The notes beneath the pieces were generated by a model. It was given only the letters and a program-made list of their open reading frames with translations. It had not been told where the DNA came from and searched no databases. Position numbers and translations under genes: made by a program. Source: Cocos nucifera (Eukaryota > Streptophyta > Magnoliopsida > Arecales > Arecaceae). From it: a stretch of 64,000 nt of DNA. Below, in pieces: positions 33,570-46,460 of the stretch (its first letter is position 1; each line of letters begins with the position of its first letter). Where the stretch lies: the NCBI GenBank assembly GCA_006176705.1, contig QRFJ01005968.1, positions 1-64,000 of the forward strand, in the 5' to 3' direction.

Positions 33570-35466
33570 TGATAACTATCATAAATTTATAAATAAAAAG
33601 CATTAAATTATATATTAATTAATATTTATTTTAAAAATTAATATTTTATTATTATTTTATAAAAAAAGAATCTCCTAAATGAGGAGAGCTTAATTTATAG
33701 ATTTAAATAAATTAAATTTAACTCAAATCAGAGCTAAAATGAAAAAGATACTAAGACCGAAAGTTTAAATTAAAAATTAAAAAAAATCAATTAAATGAAT
33801 AAAACTAGTTGATTAAACCAGTCGATCTAGCAAACTTGGCCTGACAACCAAATTGGTCTAGAAGAAACTGGCCCACATGCTCGATCCGCCCGTAAGCCCG
33901 TATGCACTGCAGTTGGCCCAGCTTCTTCCCACCATGATGTCACCTTGACATCATTTTCCATGCAGTCCACAATGGATCAGAACCCAACGTGCCACACCAT
34001 GGATCCTTAAAGGGCCCACCATGAAAAACTTGGTCCAAAGGGCATTTTAGTAATTTTAGAAGGCATGGCAAGCTTCTATTGGTTGCGATCCACAGTCGGC
34101 CTAGTCTACAATGGTCCAGTAGTTTGACAAAGATGCGATTGTGTGGTTGAGGTCTAATCTAGCCAAGATCCGATGGTTGGCAAGCGATGTTGGTTTGATT
34201 CAGATTACCAAGCAATTTCCAGGCATAATCCGATGGTTGATATCGCATCATGGATGAGATCGAATGGACATGAGCAGTCCCAGGCATGATCGGATGGTTG
34301 ATATGGTTTCCAACTCTGATACAAACTCATTTAGGCTTCTACGCATGATCTAATAGTGGTTAATTTCCTGATTGAGCAGTCCAATGACTGAAAGTTGAGT
34401 TGAGTGCTGATCTTGAGCTATCGATGGATTTTTGATGATTTTTGATCCATCAAATCTTAAATCAAGGGCCAGGATTTCTACAGCATGGATAAATCAATCC
34501 AAACTCTAGTTAGACTCTAGAAAGGACTAAAAACCTCAATTTTTCTTCTCTATTTAACCTCCCCTTCATGTTAGAAGTGCACAGAGACCTCCCTTGTGGA
34601 GGCAATTAGCCCTCTTCCAGTCTCTTTCTCTCTCCATTCTCTTCTCGTCTCCTCTCTTCCTCTTTCATCTTTCTTTTTACTTTTCTTTTCTTTTCTTTTT
34701 ATTTATTTGGGAGATTTGAATATGCTGAAAGCTACAAGTATCAAATCCATGTGCGGCTAGAGGTCTCGTGTCTTGGGGAGTAAAAGAAGTCTTCTAACTA
34801 TGAGAGTTTACAATTTGAATATATTTATCTTTTTATTAAAAATAAAATTTAATTATTTATTTTTGATATATTTTTTTATTTATGCTTTAATGTTTATTTT
34901 TCTTACACTTTATACTAAGAAGATAAATCATGATCGTAGATAGATATGGTTTATACTCAGATTAAGATGAATTGTAAGAATTAATTAAGATTTATGTTTA
35001 TGTTCTTTGATTGCATGATCTAAATAGTCTATATTTGTGAGATGGATCATGATCATGTTAGATATAGTCCATGCTTAGTAGAATAAGTTATGTCAGAATC
35101 AGATCAAGAAAATATATATCTCATAAGATTGTATATTGACAATAAAAGGATTGCATGAATTAATTATAAAATTAAATATTGAAAGATGGAACTGAAATTC
35201 TAGATAATTTTTTTCTTATCTTTAATTAATTCTAAAATCTTAATTATTTAATTATTTACTATTTTATTTTAATTTACTAAAATCTTAATTAATTCTTTTT
35301 ATTTACTTATTTTAAGAATTAATTTTATTTTTTAATTAATTTTTAATTAAAATTGAATATAACTCAGCCTTTAATTTTTAAGAAAATTAATACCTGACTC
35401 ACCACTATCTTAATTAATAGTAAGATTGATTTTAACTTTTATTTTTTGCTATAACAACAAGCATTA
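33570..35466 (+). repeat. Right LTR of element E
   Basis: 1897 bp, uninterrupted, from TGATAACTATC to AAGCATTA, followed by target duplication TAGAG (35467-35471). It serves as the reference for the pre-insertion site of G. Confidence 0.9.
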
Positions 35467-35471
35467 TAGAG

Positions 35472-38177
35472 CACGATGTCTAATTGATTTTAAATTAAAG
35501 GCTTAGGTTAATGAGGAATGTTGTTTACTTGTTTATGGGCTAAGAAAGGATAATCAAATCTCTATCTTATCTTAATTATTGAGTTATGCCCTTAAACTAA
35601 TTTAAGATAAATATATATAATCAATTTTTAAATAAGAAGTTCTATGCAACTAAATTAGATGCATGAAACTAATTAAACTTGAGAAGCTTATCTTGTCTCT
35701 AGCGATTATCAAAAAAATAAAAAAAATAAGAAATAAGTATAATATGATGGATGCTCTAAGCAATTAGGATTTCTACTCTTGTCATAAAGTTTTTATTTAA
35801 TTTAAGTAGATATTTTTTAAATTAATTTAAAAATAAAGTAAATAATATTAAAAAGAAAAGAAATGAGCTCTAGAATTAGGATTGATCTCATCAAACAAGA
35901 TTGAAAGCTTTCTTTCTTACCCTAATTTTTTTTTTTTTTCCAATAAAATAAATAAGAAAAGTTAGTAAGCAGTATTTATAAAAAAATTTAAAAAATTAAA
36001 AATTTATTTATAATTTATTTATAAGAAAATCAAAGAGGTAAAAAACTTTAGCGTTCATGCCTCCTCCGGTAAGGATGTCAAAAACTTGATAGATCATGAT
36101 ATTATCGTTAAAACATCATATTTATTAGTTTAATTCTAACTTCTTAAATAGTTAAAAAAATATATAGAAAGTAGCAAGTTGGGTTGAATCCATGGAGAAG
36201 GCAAAGCTTTGATTTGAAATTTTTGATTTTATTAAAGAAAATGAAAGATTTTGAATGTAGAATTGAAGTTGGAAAATATATAAAAATTAAAATTATAACA
36301 AAAATAAATAATAAAAATTTAAATAGTATAAAAATAAATTTTGGATACTAAAATCTAGGTAATATCTTAAGGTCAGGTAACCATGTGGTCTACAGTGGAC
36401 CGATGGATGATGCGGTAGGCATGGACCCTTAAAGGATCCACAAAATTTTCCATATGGTCCTAGGAACTCAAGCTCACTAGGAGAGGGAACCCTAAGAGTT
36501 GGACCGGATTAGAGTTAGCTTGACTGATGTCTAAGATAAGTGGTTCAGAGATCATATTCTAAAGGAAGGTGGTTATTTAATTGGTTCCATTAGCTTACCT
36601 GACCAATTTAATTGGTGTCTAAGAAAAACAACGAGGGACTCCCACCAATTTTATACTTATCTTATAATTGAGTGACTGATCTTATATTTGAAGGGCTTGA
36701 AGGTGATCTTGACAGTTAGAAACTATTTAGATGTAGGACAATCCTTAGTCAGGATTGATTGCCTAACTTGATTGCTAACCAACATCAAACCTAACCGCAA
36801 CTAATTCTTTTCCCTCTTCTTAGCTTTAGGAATCCTTAGGTTATCTTTTCTAGAACTCTTTTCTCTCTTTTCTCTTCTTTTCTTCTCTTCTCTTCAATAA
36901 ATAAAGAATAATAATAATAGTAATAATAATAATAAAAAAATAATAAAATTAAAAATTTAAAAAATTTTGAACTATATGTTAGAATTGTACTAGTACATAC
37001 ACGATAAGAGATTGCTTTTCCTGACTTAGTTGGATCTAATCCTAAAATCAAATAGTTGATCCATGTTAAACTAGATAATCAAATGGTTAAAAATTTTAGA
37101 AAATTACATAGGTAGATGAAGAAATATTTTATTCCTTCCATCTATAATCCATCAACTTGTATCCACTTACCTAATATTATTGCAAGTCATTATGAGATCA
37201 AGTTGACTATAATCTAGATACTTTTATTTTTCTATGAAAATACCAATGAAGATTCTTATAAGCATCTAGATGAGTTTTTAGAAATCTACTCTATGATAAG
37301 ATCCAAAATTTTACTGATGATGCCCTTAGACTAATCTTATTCTCCTTTTCATTAAAGGATAAAGCCAAGTACTGGCTTGGTACAATAGAAAAATCAATCA
37401 AAACATTGGTTGAACTACAAGATGAATTTTTTAAGAAATTTTATCCCATAGATCGAACCATTATCATGAGGCAAGCCATCACTAGATTTGCTTAGCTTTT
37501 AAAAAAATAAATTCATGAGTTATGTGAGAGACTTAAAAAACTTCTTAGAAAATGACTACACCATAGTCTATCTAAGTAGCAAATTATTCAAGCTTTTTAT
37601 AAGAGTTTAGAAGATCAGTATAGATAGATGGTAGATACATCTTATGGAGGTGCATCCATGAACAAGAGTAAGGATGAAGTCCATGCCTTGTTTGAAACCC
37701 TAAGTGAAAACATGATCAATCATGCTTCACTATCTATCTATGAAGGTCGATTCCCCACCAAAAGCGAGTAGAAATTTATGATTTTAAACATTCAGAATCT
37801 AGTTCTATGGCTGACTTGAACCTAATAGCATAAAAATTAGATAAAGTCAATCTTCTTACTCAAAAATTTAGATCAATTTCTAATCTTAGGTCAACAATCT
37901 CCTGCACAATTCACATCATCTTTTAATTATCATGAGATTTATTCTATCTATGCTAGCCTAGCCCATCATATAAGTAAATGTCCCATGACTACCCAATTTC
38001 CACCTTTCATCCAAGAACAAGTCCAAGCTACACAATGCTAATCCAAGCTAGTTAGTGATCGATTCTCAAACATGTATAACTTAGGTTAGAGAAATCATCT
38101 CTAATTTTTCTTGAATATCTCAACTGACTCAGGCCCAGACCTAAATTTCACCTATGCAGAACTATCAAAATAGGCCC
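35472..38177 (+). mobile_element. Athila-like fragment K
   Basis: Leader sequence at 36490-36860 is homologous to E's leader in the same direction, and gag follows at 37030-38170. By contrast 35477-35600 matches E's leader at 30130-30250 only in reverse complement, so the left part of K is inverted relative to the rest. 36380-36460 contains a piece like the E LTR (CATGGACCCTTAAAGGATCC). No terminal repeats can be assigned. It is cut off at 38178 by LTR H. Confidence 0.65.
37030..38170 (+). pseudogene. Athila-like gag of fragment K (decayed)
   Basis: Retrotransposon gag capsid region. Visible pieces in order: SHYEIKLTII, FYENTNEDSYKHLDEFLEIY, DDALRLILFSFSLKDKAKYW, LGTIEKSIKTLVELQDEFFK, KFYPIDRTIIMRQAITRFA, SLEDQYR, MVDTSYGGASMNKSKDEVHA, LFETLSENMINHASLSIYEG, then the zinc-finger-like end near AHHISKCPMTTQFPPF. 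They are spread over several frames with stops that mostly look like CAG to TAG. The family is clear. The gene is broken and ends at LTR H. Confidence 0.82.
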
Positions 38178-38286
38178 TGTTGGTGTAGAAATCAAATTAT
38201 CGTTGGAGATTCTAGAGTGGGCACCCAAGATCTTGCTGGTAAGGCCTGCGAAAAAAGTCCTAGCCGGAGGTGGGTGGCTTTGGCAT
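38178..38286 (-). repeat. Gypsy LTR H, left part (G-related)
   Basis: Starts TGTTGGTGTAGAAATC, a diverged match to the LTR end of G (TGTTGGTGCGAAATC), and runs to GGTGGCTTTGGCAT, where copia F begins. The continuation is at 48950. Confidence 0.7.
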
Positions 38287-40764
38287 TGTCGGAAATTATG
38301 TCCCAAAGTCAATCGTTAGCCTATTGATGGTTGAGATGTTGTAATTAATTTATTAATTAATAAAAAATATTTTAGCATCTTTTTTCATCATAAGTTTACA
38401 TCTTCTAATGAACTCCATTATTGTGATGAAGTCTTTAGGACTGTTTAGTTTCGATAAAGAGAGGATTTATCAATTAGTCCTTAAATTTATTCACGATCAA
38501 ATGATAGGCTGTTAATTAGGACAATAGTGTCTATCGAGCATAGGTCGCTATATGCCATATAGGTTGATCGTCCTCTTAACCAAGGTGTATGAAGATACTG
38601 GTATAGCATACAAGTGAGATGTATGGATATATCATTATTGAATGTGACCAACTCTAGAGCATTCTACGGTCGAGAATGTCTCTGATGGGATATAGGTATA
38701 AGTATTCCTTAGATCTGAGATCACCTTAGTGACTTGCAAGCAACTCACTATGCTTTGGTACCGGACTAACTAAATTTTTAATTTAGCAATGGATGGCTTA
38801 TGAGCACAGTCAAATACTTGCAAAGTCGGAGTGTGATCAAGATGGAATTGACTACTCTAAGAGTTGGAGAAGAATGTATTACTATATTTCAATATAGCAA
38901 AATCCTGGCTAGGATAATCCATCAGATGGATTTGATATTTTGAAATATAATGTGGACAAGCTGATCAGAGTTGATAGTTAACTCTAATGTGTCATACGAG
39001 CATTGTGGTCAAGGGGATGAATTATATGAAAACTATATCCACATGGGTTCTAAGGATGATGTTCTACACCTTCGACCTATCCGATCGTCAGATATCATTG
39101 CTAGATGGTCAGTTTGATTGGTATAAAAATTTATTTCTATACTATCGACTTAGGTTTGGATCTATGAGGTCATACATATTAGAGCTTATGATTTGATCGG
39201 ATGGTTGATCAACGATTAAGAATCATTCTAGGGTTAAATAATCAATACAATTGATGTTTAACCTAGTGCAAGTATTGCAGGAGGATCGATTAGCAATTAA
39301 ATTACTAATTAGCTTAATTTGATTAAACCAATAGGATGAGATTAAGTCTAATTAAATATGATTTAATTAGATTTAGTTTGGGCTTGATTGGATCAAGTTC
39401 AATTGATTTATTGGATAAGCCAAGTGCAAGGAAGAACTAGTCCTAGTCTAACTAGGACTCGGATTAACCCAATTTTTTAATTTGATTAGAAAATAAATCA
39501 AAATTAAATCTAATTTAATTAAATTCTTAAATAGGTTAGGGTCTTATTTCATTGGATTGTTTAATCTTGATTTTATTTAGTTAAAGATCTTGTTTGACCA
39601 AGTCAAAATAAGAGTCCTAGTGTGACTAGGACTCCCTATCTCCTTGCACCATCTTGGTCCCAACGTCTCCCATACCTATTTTTTTGATATTTTTCATCAA
39701 AAATCCCTTTCTTCTTGATTTTCATGCCCCCTCTCTTCCTTTAAGTCATATTTGGAAGTTAGGTGGAAGACCAAGTCAAAGGAGGAATTGGTTTTGCTTA
39801 GGATTCTATGAGATAGAATTCTTATTGACCAAAACATCTTTCCTTAAGTGCTGCCCCCTTTTTTAATTAATTCTTCTCTTATTCTATGAAAATAATCTCT
39901 TTTTTATACACCCTCCCTTGCTGATCCATGCCAAAAATTATGGAGGAGGCATCCAAGAGTTGGGCGCCCCAACAACTTTCCATGTTTGGATATTCCTAGT
40001 CTAGAAATTTTAACTAACTTGGACTCTTCTTTTTCCCTATTTATTGGATGAATTTTATTCTAATTATTTCATGAAATATAGATATTTGGGAGAGGTTTAA
40101 GGTGTGAAAAAATTAGAGGAGGAAGGTCCTTGGGCATGGGGGTTCCATAGGCACCAAACTAGGTGTCTAGGTGAGAGAAAAGAGAAGAAGAAGAGGATCT
40201 TCTTCTAGGACTATTTTATTTTCAATCTCTCCTTCTTTCTTTTGAGTTTTTTTTTTAGAGAGTCTCAGGTCAGAAAACTCTTATCTTCCTTCTCATATTT
40301 TAGAGAGTCCAAATTTCGAAGAAGGAAGCATCGGATCGACCGTCGAAGAAGGATCAGCCAGTACTAGCATGCTGTGCTAATTTTCTGCATCGAACTTCAG
40401 ATCAGAGATCGTAGACTCGTGTGGATGACTTCTAGAGGTCGGACACATGTATAGCTCGTGACTTTATCCTCAAGCCTAGATCAGTAAGTTAGAACATCTA
40501 AACTTGCTCAGATAATAGATCTGATCTATAAACTTTATACCTGCATTTGATGTAGTGTAGATCTAGGTTGATTTGATCAATCCTTTTTCTTTCTTATTTA
40601 ATTTTAATTTTTGATTTAATATCATGCCTTAATCATGTAATAGATCTAAGATTTAGATATTTATATGATTATTTAAATAAATTTTAGATTTATTTAAGTC
40701 TTTTGCTGTAAGATCTTGAAAAGTTTCAAGATCTACCTGTGAAACTTTAGATCTGGTTTCTTCA
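38287..40764 (+). repeat. 5' LTR of copia F
   Basis: 2478 bp, aligned over its full length with 46461-48949. The frames 38987-39196 and 39654-39866 lie in the LTR, and related frames recur in the other copy. They are not genes. Confidence 0.9.
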
Positions 40765-40766
40765 AT

Positions 40767-40779
40767 TGGTATCAGAGCC
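40767..40779 (+). promoter_or_regulatory. Primer binding site of copia F (tRNA-iMet type)
   Basis: TGGTATCAGAGCC two bases after the LTR end, the unchanged form of the plant copia primer site. Confidence 0.93.
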
Positions 40780-42479
40780 TAGATTCTTACTATATAATTT
40801 TTATGCATGTCTATATTATTTCTTAGATTAGATCTAATTTATAATCTAATTATTAAATCTAAAATTAAAAAAAATAAAATATTTTAGATTGCATAGATTG
40901 CCATAAGATTGTCCTATTGTAAGGTTTATTCCTTACAGTGAATAGGTTGTCCTAGTACATACAGATCTAAAATATTGATCATAAAATTTTAGATTAGATC
41001 TAAGATATTTTATGATCTGATTAAAAATATTTTAATATAATTTCAATCATCATAAATATGTTAGATTTGATCTAGGGAGATTTATGATTGATTATTATTG
41101 AAATTGTTTCAATTACATGAACCTGTTTAGATTAGATCTAAAGTAGTTTTATGTTTATTTTACTTGCATATTGATTATGAATCAAACATACAACTTGGTT
41201 GATAGAACTATATTGTAAAAATATTTTACAAACATGAAATTTTTTTTGAAAAGCCGAACCCCAACCCTCAGCCCAAAACTTAATTGAGAATTAAGAAGTT
41301 GTTTGATTAGGTTCTAGGATTGTAAATTGAAGATCCTATGACACGAATCATAACACATTAGGTTAATGGGTTAGTGGAGATTAGGTCCATTAATTGGGTT
41401 AGACCTAGGGTTAGATTAAAGAATGGACTTAATTAGAGAACTGACTAAATCTAATCAATTATTATCTTAGATTAGGTCAAGAATTCTCTAGATCAATTAC
41501 AATAGTTGTAGTTGGTCAAGTCCATATCTTTAACAAGATCCAAGATGAACTTGATTCTTGGCTACGCAGTCTAGCACGAACTATTAGGTTGATTTAATTG
41601 AAACTAATTAAACCAGTTGGTGTTTAAGGTAAATCAGACTAGTGGTTTTTAATTGATAGCCCACTTATCTAACCATTTTTGATGGTGTCTAAGGCAAGCC
41701 TGGCAGACCCTTCCACTGATTGAACTTACCTGACCTCTTAGTGAGATTATATTTTGATCGGATTGCTTGACTATTCGAGCTAACCCATGTCAGCTAGGTA
41801 AATTGGTTTGACTGATTTAGATGCTCCTAGACTAACCTATTAGTGGAAGGATCATGACAAGCTGGTTAATTTGACCTACTCACTTCTATAAATAAATCCT
41901 TTAAAATTATTAGATCTCTAAAATAAAATAGTTATATGATAACTGGATCATAGCCTCCCATTAAAGTGGATGATAATGGATCCATCAGTTGGATAATCAT
42001 TGGAGGCCCAATGGCCTAGTATTTATTGGTTGATGGAATTTTCATTCATTATATGATCTTTTGGATATATCTTTCTAAATGGTGGTCAGATGGGCCAACC
42101 AAAGTTGGGCCTGATCATTCATTGGTTGGATGGGTCAAGTATGGTCATGTTAATAGTTAGACCTAACTGGACCCCTTTTTGAGAAGGCCAAAGCCAACTA
42201 GTCAGGGCCTGGGCAAAATTTAATTTTTGAAAATTGTTTGGAGAAATAATTGGTTATGAACCTATCCTTAGATGTACATGGGTGGGCCAACCAAAGTTGA
42301 ACTTGTGTACAGTCAATGTGGATTCTAGTATCCACTAAAAAATTAGGATAATTCCTTGAATTAGAGGTAAAGGCTATCAATTCGAATAAAATAGTGGAAG
42401 AAATCTTTGAATTAAAGTCTAAATCTTTAAGTTTAATGAATCAATTACTAATTAGGTTTTTATTTTTCTTTGTGCAGAC
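40780..42479 (+). other. Untranslated leader of copia F
   Basis: 1.7 kb of non-coding sequence. It includes short imperfect repeats of GGTGTCTAAGG... (41620, 41685) and GGGCCAACCAAAGTTG (about 42091 and 42283). Confidence 0.6.
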
Positions 42480-43340
42480 ATGGCCACTTCTCTATCACTC
42501 TGACCATTGTTGGATAATGATAAGTTAGTGGGATCCAACTTTGGTAGCTGGTACCGAAAGTTGAAGATTATCCTGGAGCATAAACGGATCCTATATATGC
42601 TGATAGATCCTACATCTGAGGAGCCAGCTGCTAATGCATGTAGAATAGTCAGAGACACTTATCAAAAGTAGCTCAATGATTGAACCATGGTGCGCTGCAT
42701 TATGCTGGCTACGATAAGTGATGAGTTCAGTCACAAGTTTGAGACAGCTCAGCCAAATAAAATGCTCCAAGTGTTGGAGGATTCTTTTGGCACATCCGAT
42801 GATGTTGAGAGGCACAAGAGTAATTATGCTATCTTCAATGCTAGAACATGGGATGGTGCCTCTGTCACTAATCATGTATTGTACATGATCGAGTTGATAG
42901 AGCACTTAAGCAAGCTCAGCTTTCCCTTATACAAACAACTTGGGAAAGATGCAATGCTGAACTCACTGCCCAAGTCTTATCTCCCATTTCTTACACATTA
43001 TAGAATGTCAAAGCCTGAAGTGGACTACCATGAGTTATTGGGGATACTTCAGAATTTTGAGAAGGATCACCAACTCCATAAGGAGTTGGTGAACTTAGTA
43101 GGAGGTTCATCTTCTCGTTCTTGATTCTTTAGAAAAGAAAAGAAGAACAAGAAGAAGAAAGCCAAGAAAGTGTATGTTCATGCTAGGACACCTATGCAGG
43201 CTCAGAACCCAAAGACCAAACTTGATAAGAATCAAGCTGAATGCTTCTTTTGCAAAAAGTGGGGGCACTAAAAGAGAAACTATCCTCAGTACATTGCCTC
43301 TCTGGATCCGAACAGGCAGAGAAAGAAGCAAGCTGTTGCT
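42480..43340 (+). pseudogene. Copia F gag (stops; zinc knuckle damaged)
   Basis: Starts at ATG 42480 (MATSLSL) after a non-coding leader and stays in one frame through the region. It contains LLDNDKLVGSNFGSWYRKLK, then a long stretch at 42687-43122 with FETAQPNKMLQVLEDSFGTS, YMIELIEHLSKLSFPLYKQL and MLNSLPKSYLPFLTHYRMSK. A lysine-rich linker and zinc knuckle CFFCKKWGH*KRNYP follow. The last cysteine is now tyrosine and the tryptophan after His is a stop (TGG to TAA). Several earlier TGA/TAG codons interrupt it. The frame itself is intact, so decay has been by substitution. Confidence 0.9.
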
Positions 43341-43760
43341 GGGCAAGGTATTTATATGATAACTCCTTCCAATTTTTTTATTTATGATATTACTGATTGG
43401 ATATTGGATATCGATAGCTCTTACCATATTTGTAATTCATTGTAGGGGTTGCAGGTTAGTAGAAGATTCGAGCAAGGTGAGAGATTCCTGAACGTTGGAG
43501 ATGAAAGACTAGTTTTGGTTCTAGCTTTAGAAATTTTAAAACTTGTATTTGAATCTCATACCGTTGTTCTTAATGATTGTTATTTCTGTCCTAGTTTTTT
43601 TTTAAATATCATTTCTGTAGGCCTTTTGGCCATGAACAATTATTAAATTTTAATAAAGAAATGAGTTTGTAATGTCATTATGAATGGTGTTACTACTTTC
43701 TGTAGATAATTAAATAATGATGTATATATGTTATCACAATCTATTAATGTAGTCTATTCT
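43341..43760 (+). pseudogene. Copia F protease region (active site lost)
   Basis: Continues in the gag frame. The expected protease motif reads DWILDIDSSYHICNSL, so the catalytic D-T/S-G has become D-I-D. Downstream are LQVSRRFEQGERFLNVGDER and SHTVVLNDCYFCPSFFLNI, the usual link from protease to integrase. Confidence 0.82.
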
Positions 43761-43799
43761 ACTAGAAAACATCCTGGATTAGAGAGTGTATCAGATATC

Positions 43800-44700
43800 T
43801 ACTTATAGCACTATAGGCTAGGTCATATAAACAGGAATAGGATAAATATGTTGACTCAGGAGCGAATCCTCAAAGTTCATGATTGTGAATCAATTCCAAC
43901 CTGTGAGTCCTGTCTTCTTGGTAAAATGACCAAGTCACATTTTACTGGAAAAGGTGAGAGAGCCAATGAGTTCTTAGGTCTAGTACATACTGATGTATGT
44001 GGACCAATGAGCATAAGTGTCGGAGGTGAATATGTCTACTTCATCACTTTCACAGATGATCTATCCAGATATGGATATGTCTATCTGATGAAATATAAGT
44101 CGAATTCTTTTGAAATATTCAAACGATTTCGAAGTGAAGTAGAAAAATAAACTGGAAAGAGTATTAAAACTCTTTAATCTAACTGAGGAGGAGAATACCT
44201 TTCTGATGAGTTTCTCACATATCTAGGAGAGAATGAAATTCTCTCTCAATGGCTCCTGAAACACCATAGCATAATGGTGTGTCTGAAAAAAGGAATCAAA
44301 CTCTATTAGACATGGTCCGATCTATGATGGGATTTGCCAGCTTCTCAATATCCTTCAGAGGATATGCACTCGAATCGGCTTGTTATCTATTAAATAGGAT
44401 TTCAAGTAAGTCTGTGGTTAAAACCCCATATGAGATATGGATAGGACGTAAGCCAGCAGTTTCATACCTTAGGATTTGGGGGTGCCCAGCTTATGTCAAA
44501 TAGTTTGTTACAGACAAACTTGGACCTAGGTCTGACAAGTGTACATTCATAGGATACCCAAAAGAGATCAAAGGATACTATTTCTACCATGCTGATGAAC
44601 AAAAGATGTTCGTCAGTTTTAGGGCAACCTTTTTAGAAAAGAAGTTTCTTGATGAAGAAACTATTGCCTCTAAGATTGAACTTGATGAAGTTTAATAGGT
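43800..44700 (+). pseudogene. Copia F integrase (second catalytic Asp lost, frameshift)
   Basis: Carries CESCLLGKMTKSHFTGKGER, then VHTDVCGPMS and FTDDLSRYGYVYLMKYK. The next catalytic block reads SN*GGEY where copia A has SDRGGEY, so the aspartate is Asn and the Arg codon is a stop. A frameshift at about 44250 moves the rest into the second frame, which has SEKRNQTLLDMVRSMM (catalytic Glu kept), LLNRISSKSVVKTPYEIWIG and LRIWGCPAYVK. Inactive. Confidence 0.9.
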
Positions 44701-44719
44701 AGAAAGTCTGACATAGAAT

Positions 44720-46450
44720 GTCGAACCTAAGTTGGATTTGATCAGATCAGATCCGAAGCCTAGTGAACCTACATCATTAAGGCGATCCGATAGAGTACCC
44801 CATCATCCGGATAGATACTATGGATTCTTGATTCAGGATGGTGATCTCATCGAACTCAATGAGAATGATGAGGACCTGATCACTTATATGGATGCGATGC
44901 AGAGATCCAATTCTGAGAAATGGCTAGAAGCCATGAGATCCAAAATGGATTTCATGAAGGTCAATGATGTATGAACATTGGTTGATCCACCTGAAGGGGT
45001 TAAATCCATTGGGTGTAAATGGGTCTTCAAAAGGAAGAGGGGCATAGATGGAAAGATGAAGATCTATAAAGCTCGTCTAGTTGCCAAGAGGTATCGTCAA
45101 CGTTATGGTATTGACTATGATGAGACGTTCTTTTCTGTAGCAATGCTCAAATCCATTTGGATCATGTTTGCAATTATTGCCCATCTGGATTATGAGATCT
45201 GATAGATGGATGTGAAGATAGCTTTCCAAAATAGAGAGCTAACCGAAGAGGTGTATATGATACAACTTGAAGGATTCACATCTATAGATTAGTCCAAGGT
45301 GTGCAAGCTTCAGAGATCCATTTATGGATTGAAGCAGGCATCTCAAAGTTGGAACATGCATTTTGATAAAGTGATCAAAATGTATGGCTTCATTAAGAAT
45401 GGAGAAGAATCTTACATTTATAAATGGGCAAATGGTCCAGTAGTGATATTTCTTATTTTATACGTGGATGATATTCTCTTAATCAAAAATGACATCCCCA
45501 TACTATAAGGAATAAAAGTTTGATTATCATCATAGTTCTCCATGAAGGACTTGGGTGAAGCATCCTACATCCTAGGGATGAAGATCTACAGGGATAGATC
45601 TAAAAGGATGCTTGGTATATCTCAATCCACGTACATAGAAACTATGCTGAAGAGGTTTAGCATGGAGAATTTTAAAAAGGACTATCTTCCGATAGACCAA
45701 GAAATTTCTCTCTCTAAGAAGGATTGTCCGACAACTCCTAAAGAGAGAGAGCGTATGAGTAGAATTTCATATGCTTCAATAGTAGGGTTGAATATGTATG
45801 CAATGGTATGTACGAGATCAGACGTGGCATACTCACTAGGAGTAGTGAGTAGATACCAGTCTGACCCTGGAGAAAATCACTGAAAGATGGTTAAAACCGT
45901 CCTTAAGTATTTGAGAAATACTAAGGACCAATGGTTAGTTTATGGTGAGTCAGATCTAAAGCTTGTGGGATTTACAAACTCCAGCTTTCAATCTGATCTT
46001 GATGACAGTAAAAGTATGTTGGGATATATTTTTACTCTAAATGATGGAGTCATTTGCTGAAAAAGTTTCAAGCAGCATACAGTGGTTGACTCTGTTTACG
46101 AAGCAGAGTACATGACAGCATCAGATGCAGCAAAGAAAGCTATGTAGATGAGAAAGTTCATCATCGAGCTTGGAGTAGCACCCTCCATTGATGATCCAGT
46201 CCTACTCTACTGCGACAGTACTGGCGCCATAGCTCAAGAAAAGAAATCAAAGGCACACCAGCAAATAAAGCATATTCTGTGCCACTTCCATTTGGTCCGC
46301 GAGATTGTGTATCATGGTGACGTCGATCTTTAGAAGATCGACGGAAAGAAGAACCTAGCCGACCCCTTCACTAAAATCCTAGAAATCAAGGAGTTCGACA
46401 ACCATAAGTTGAAGATGGGTATTAGATACTATGCCAAGTGGCTTTAGGAT
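44720..46450 (+). pseudogene. Copia F reverse transcriptase and RNase H (decayed)
   Basis: One frame throughout: VDPPEGVKSIGCKWVFKRKR, KARLVAKRYRQRYGIDYDET, MDVKIAFQN (catalytic Asp kept), LQRSIYGLKQASQSWNMHFD, LYVDDILLIKND, KDLGEASYILGMKIYRDRSK, then RNase H with EAEYMTASDAAKKAM, LYCDSTGAIAQEKKSKAHQQ and the tail KLKMGIRYYAKWL. Adjacent Trp-Gln codons before MDVK are both stops (TGA TAG). Both key RT motifs remain but the gene cannot be translated through. Confidence 0.92.
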
Positions 46451-46460
46451 AAGTGAGAGT

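Larger units (their letters stand above)
22381..35466 (+). mobile_element. Athila-like Ty3/gypsy element E (nested insert in its left LTR)
   Basis: LTRs of about 1.9 kb at 22381-29345 (interrupted by G) and 33570-35466 start TGATTACTATC or TGATAACTATC and end AAGCATCA or AAGCATTA. The flanks show an exact 5-bp target duplication, TAGAG, at 22376-22380 and 35467-35471. The internal part is 4.2 kb, much shorter than an autonomous Athila-type element, and holds only remnants of gag and the start of pol on the plus strand. The sequence AAGTTAGGGAATG just before the right LTR is a polypurine-type tract and supports plus orientation. Confidence 0.88.
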
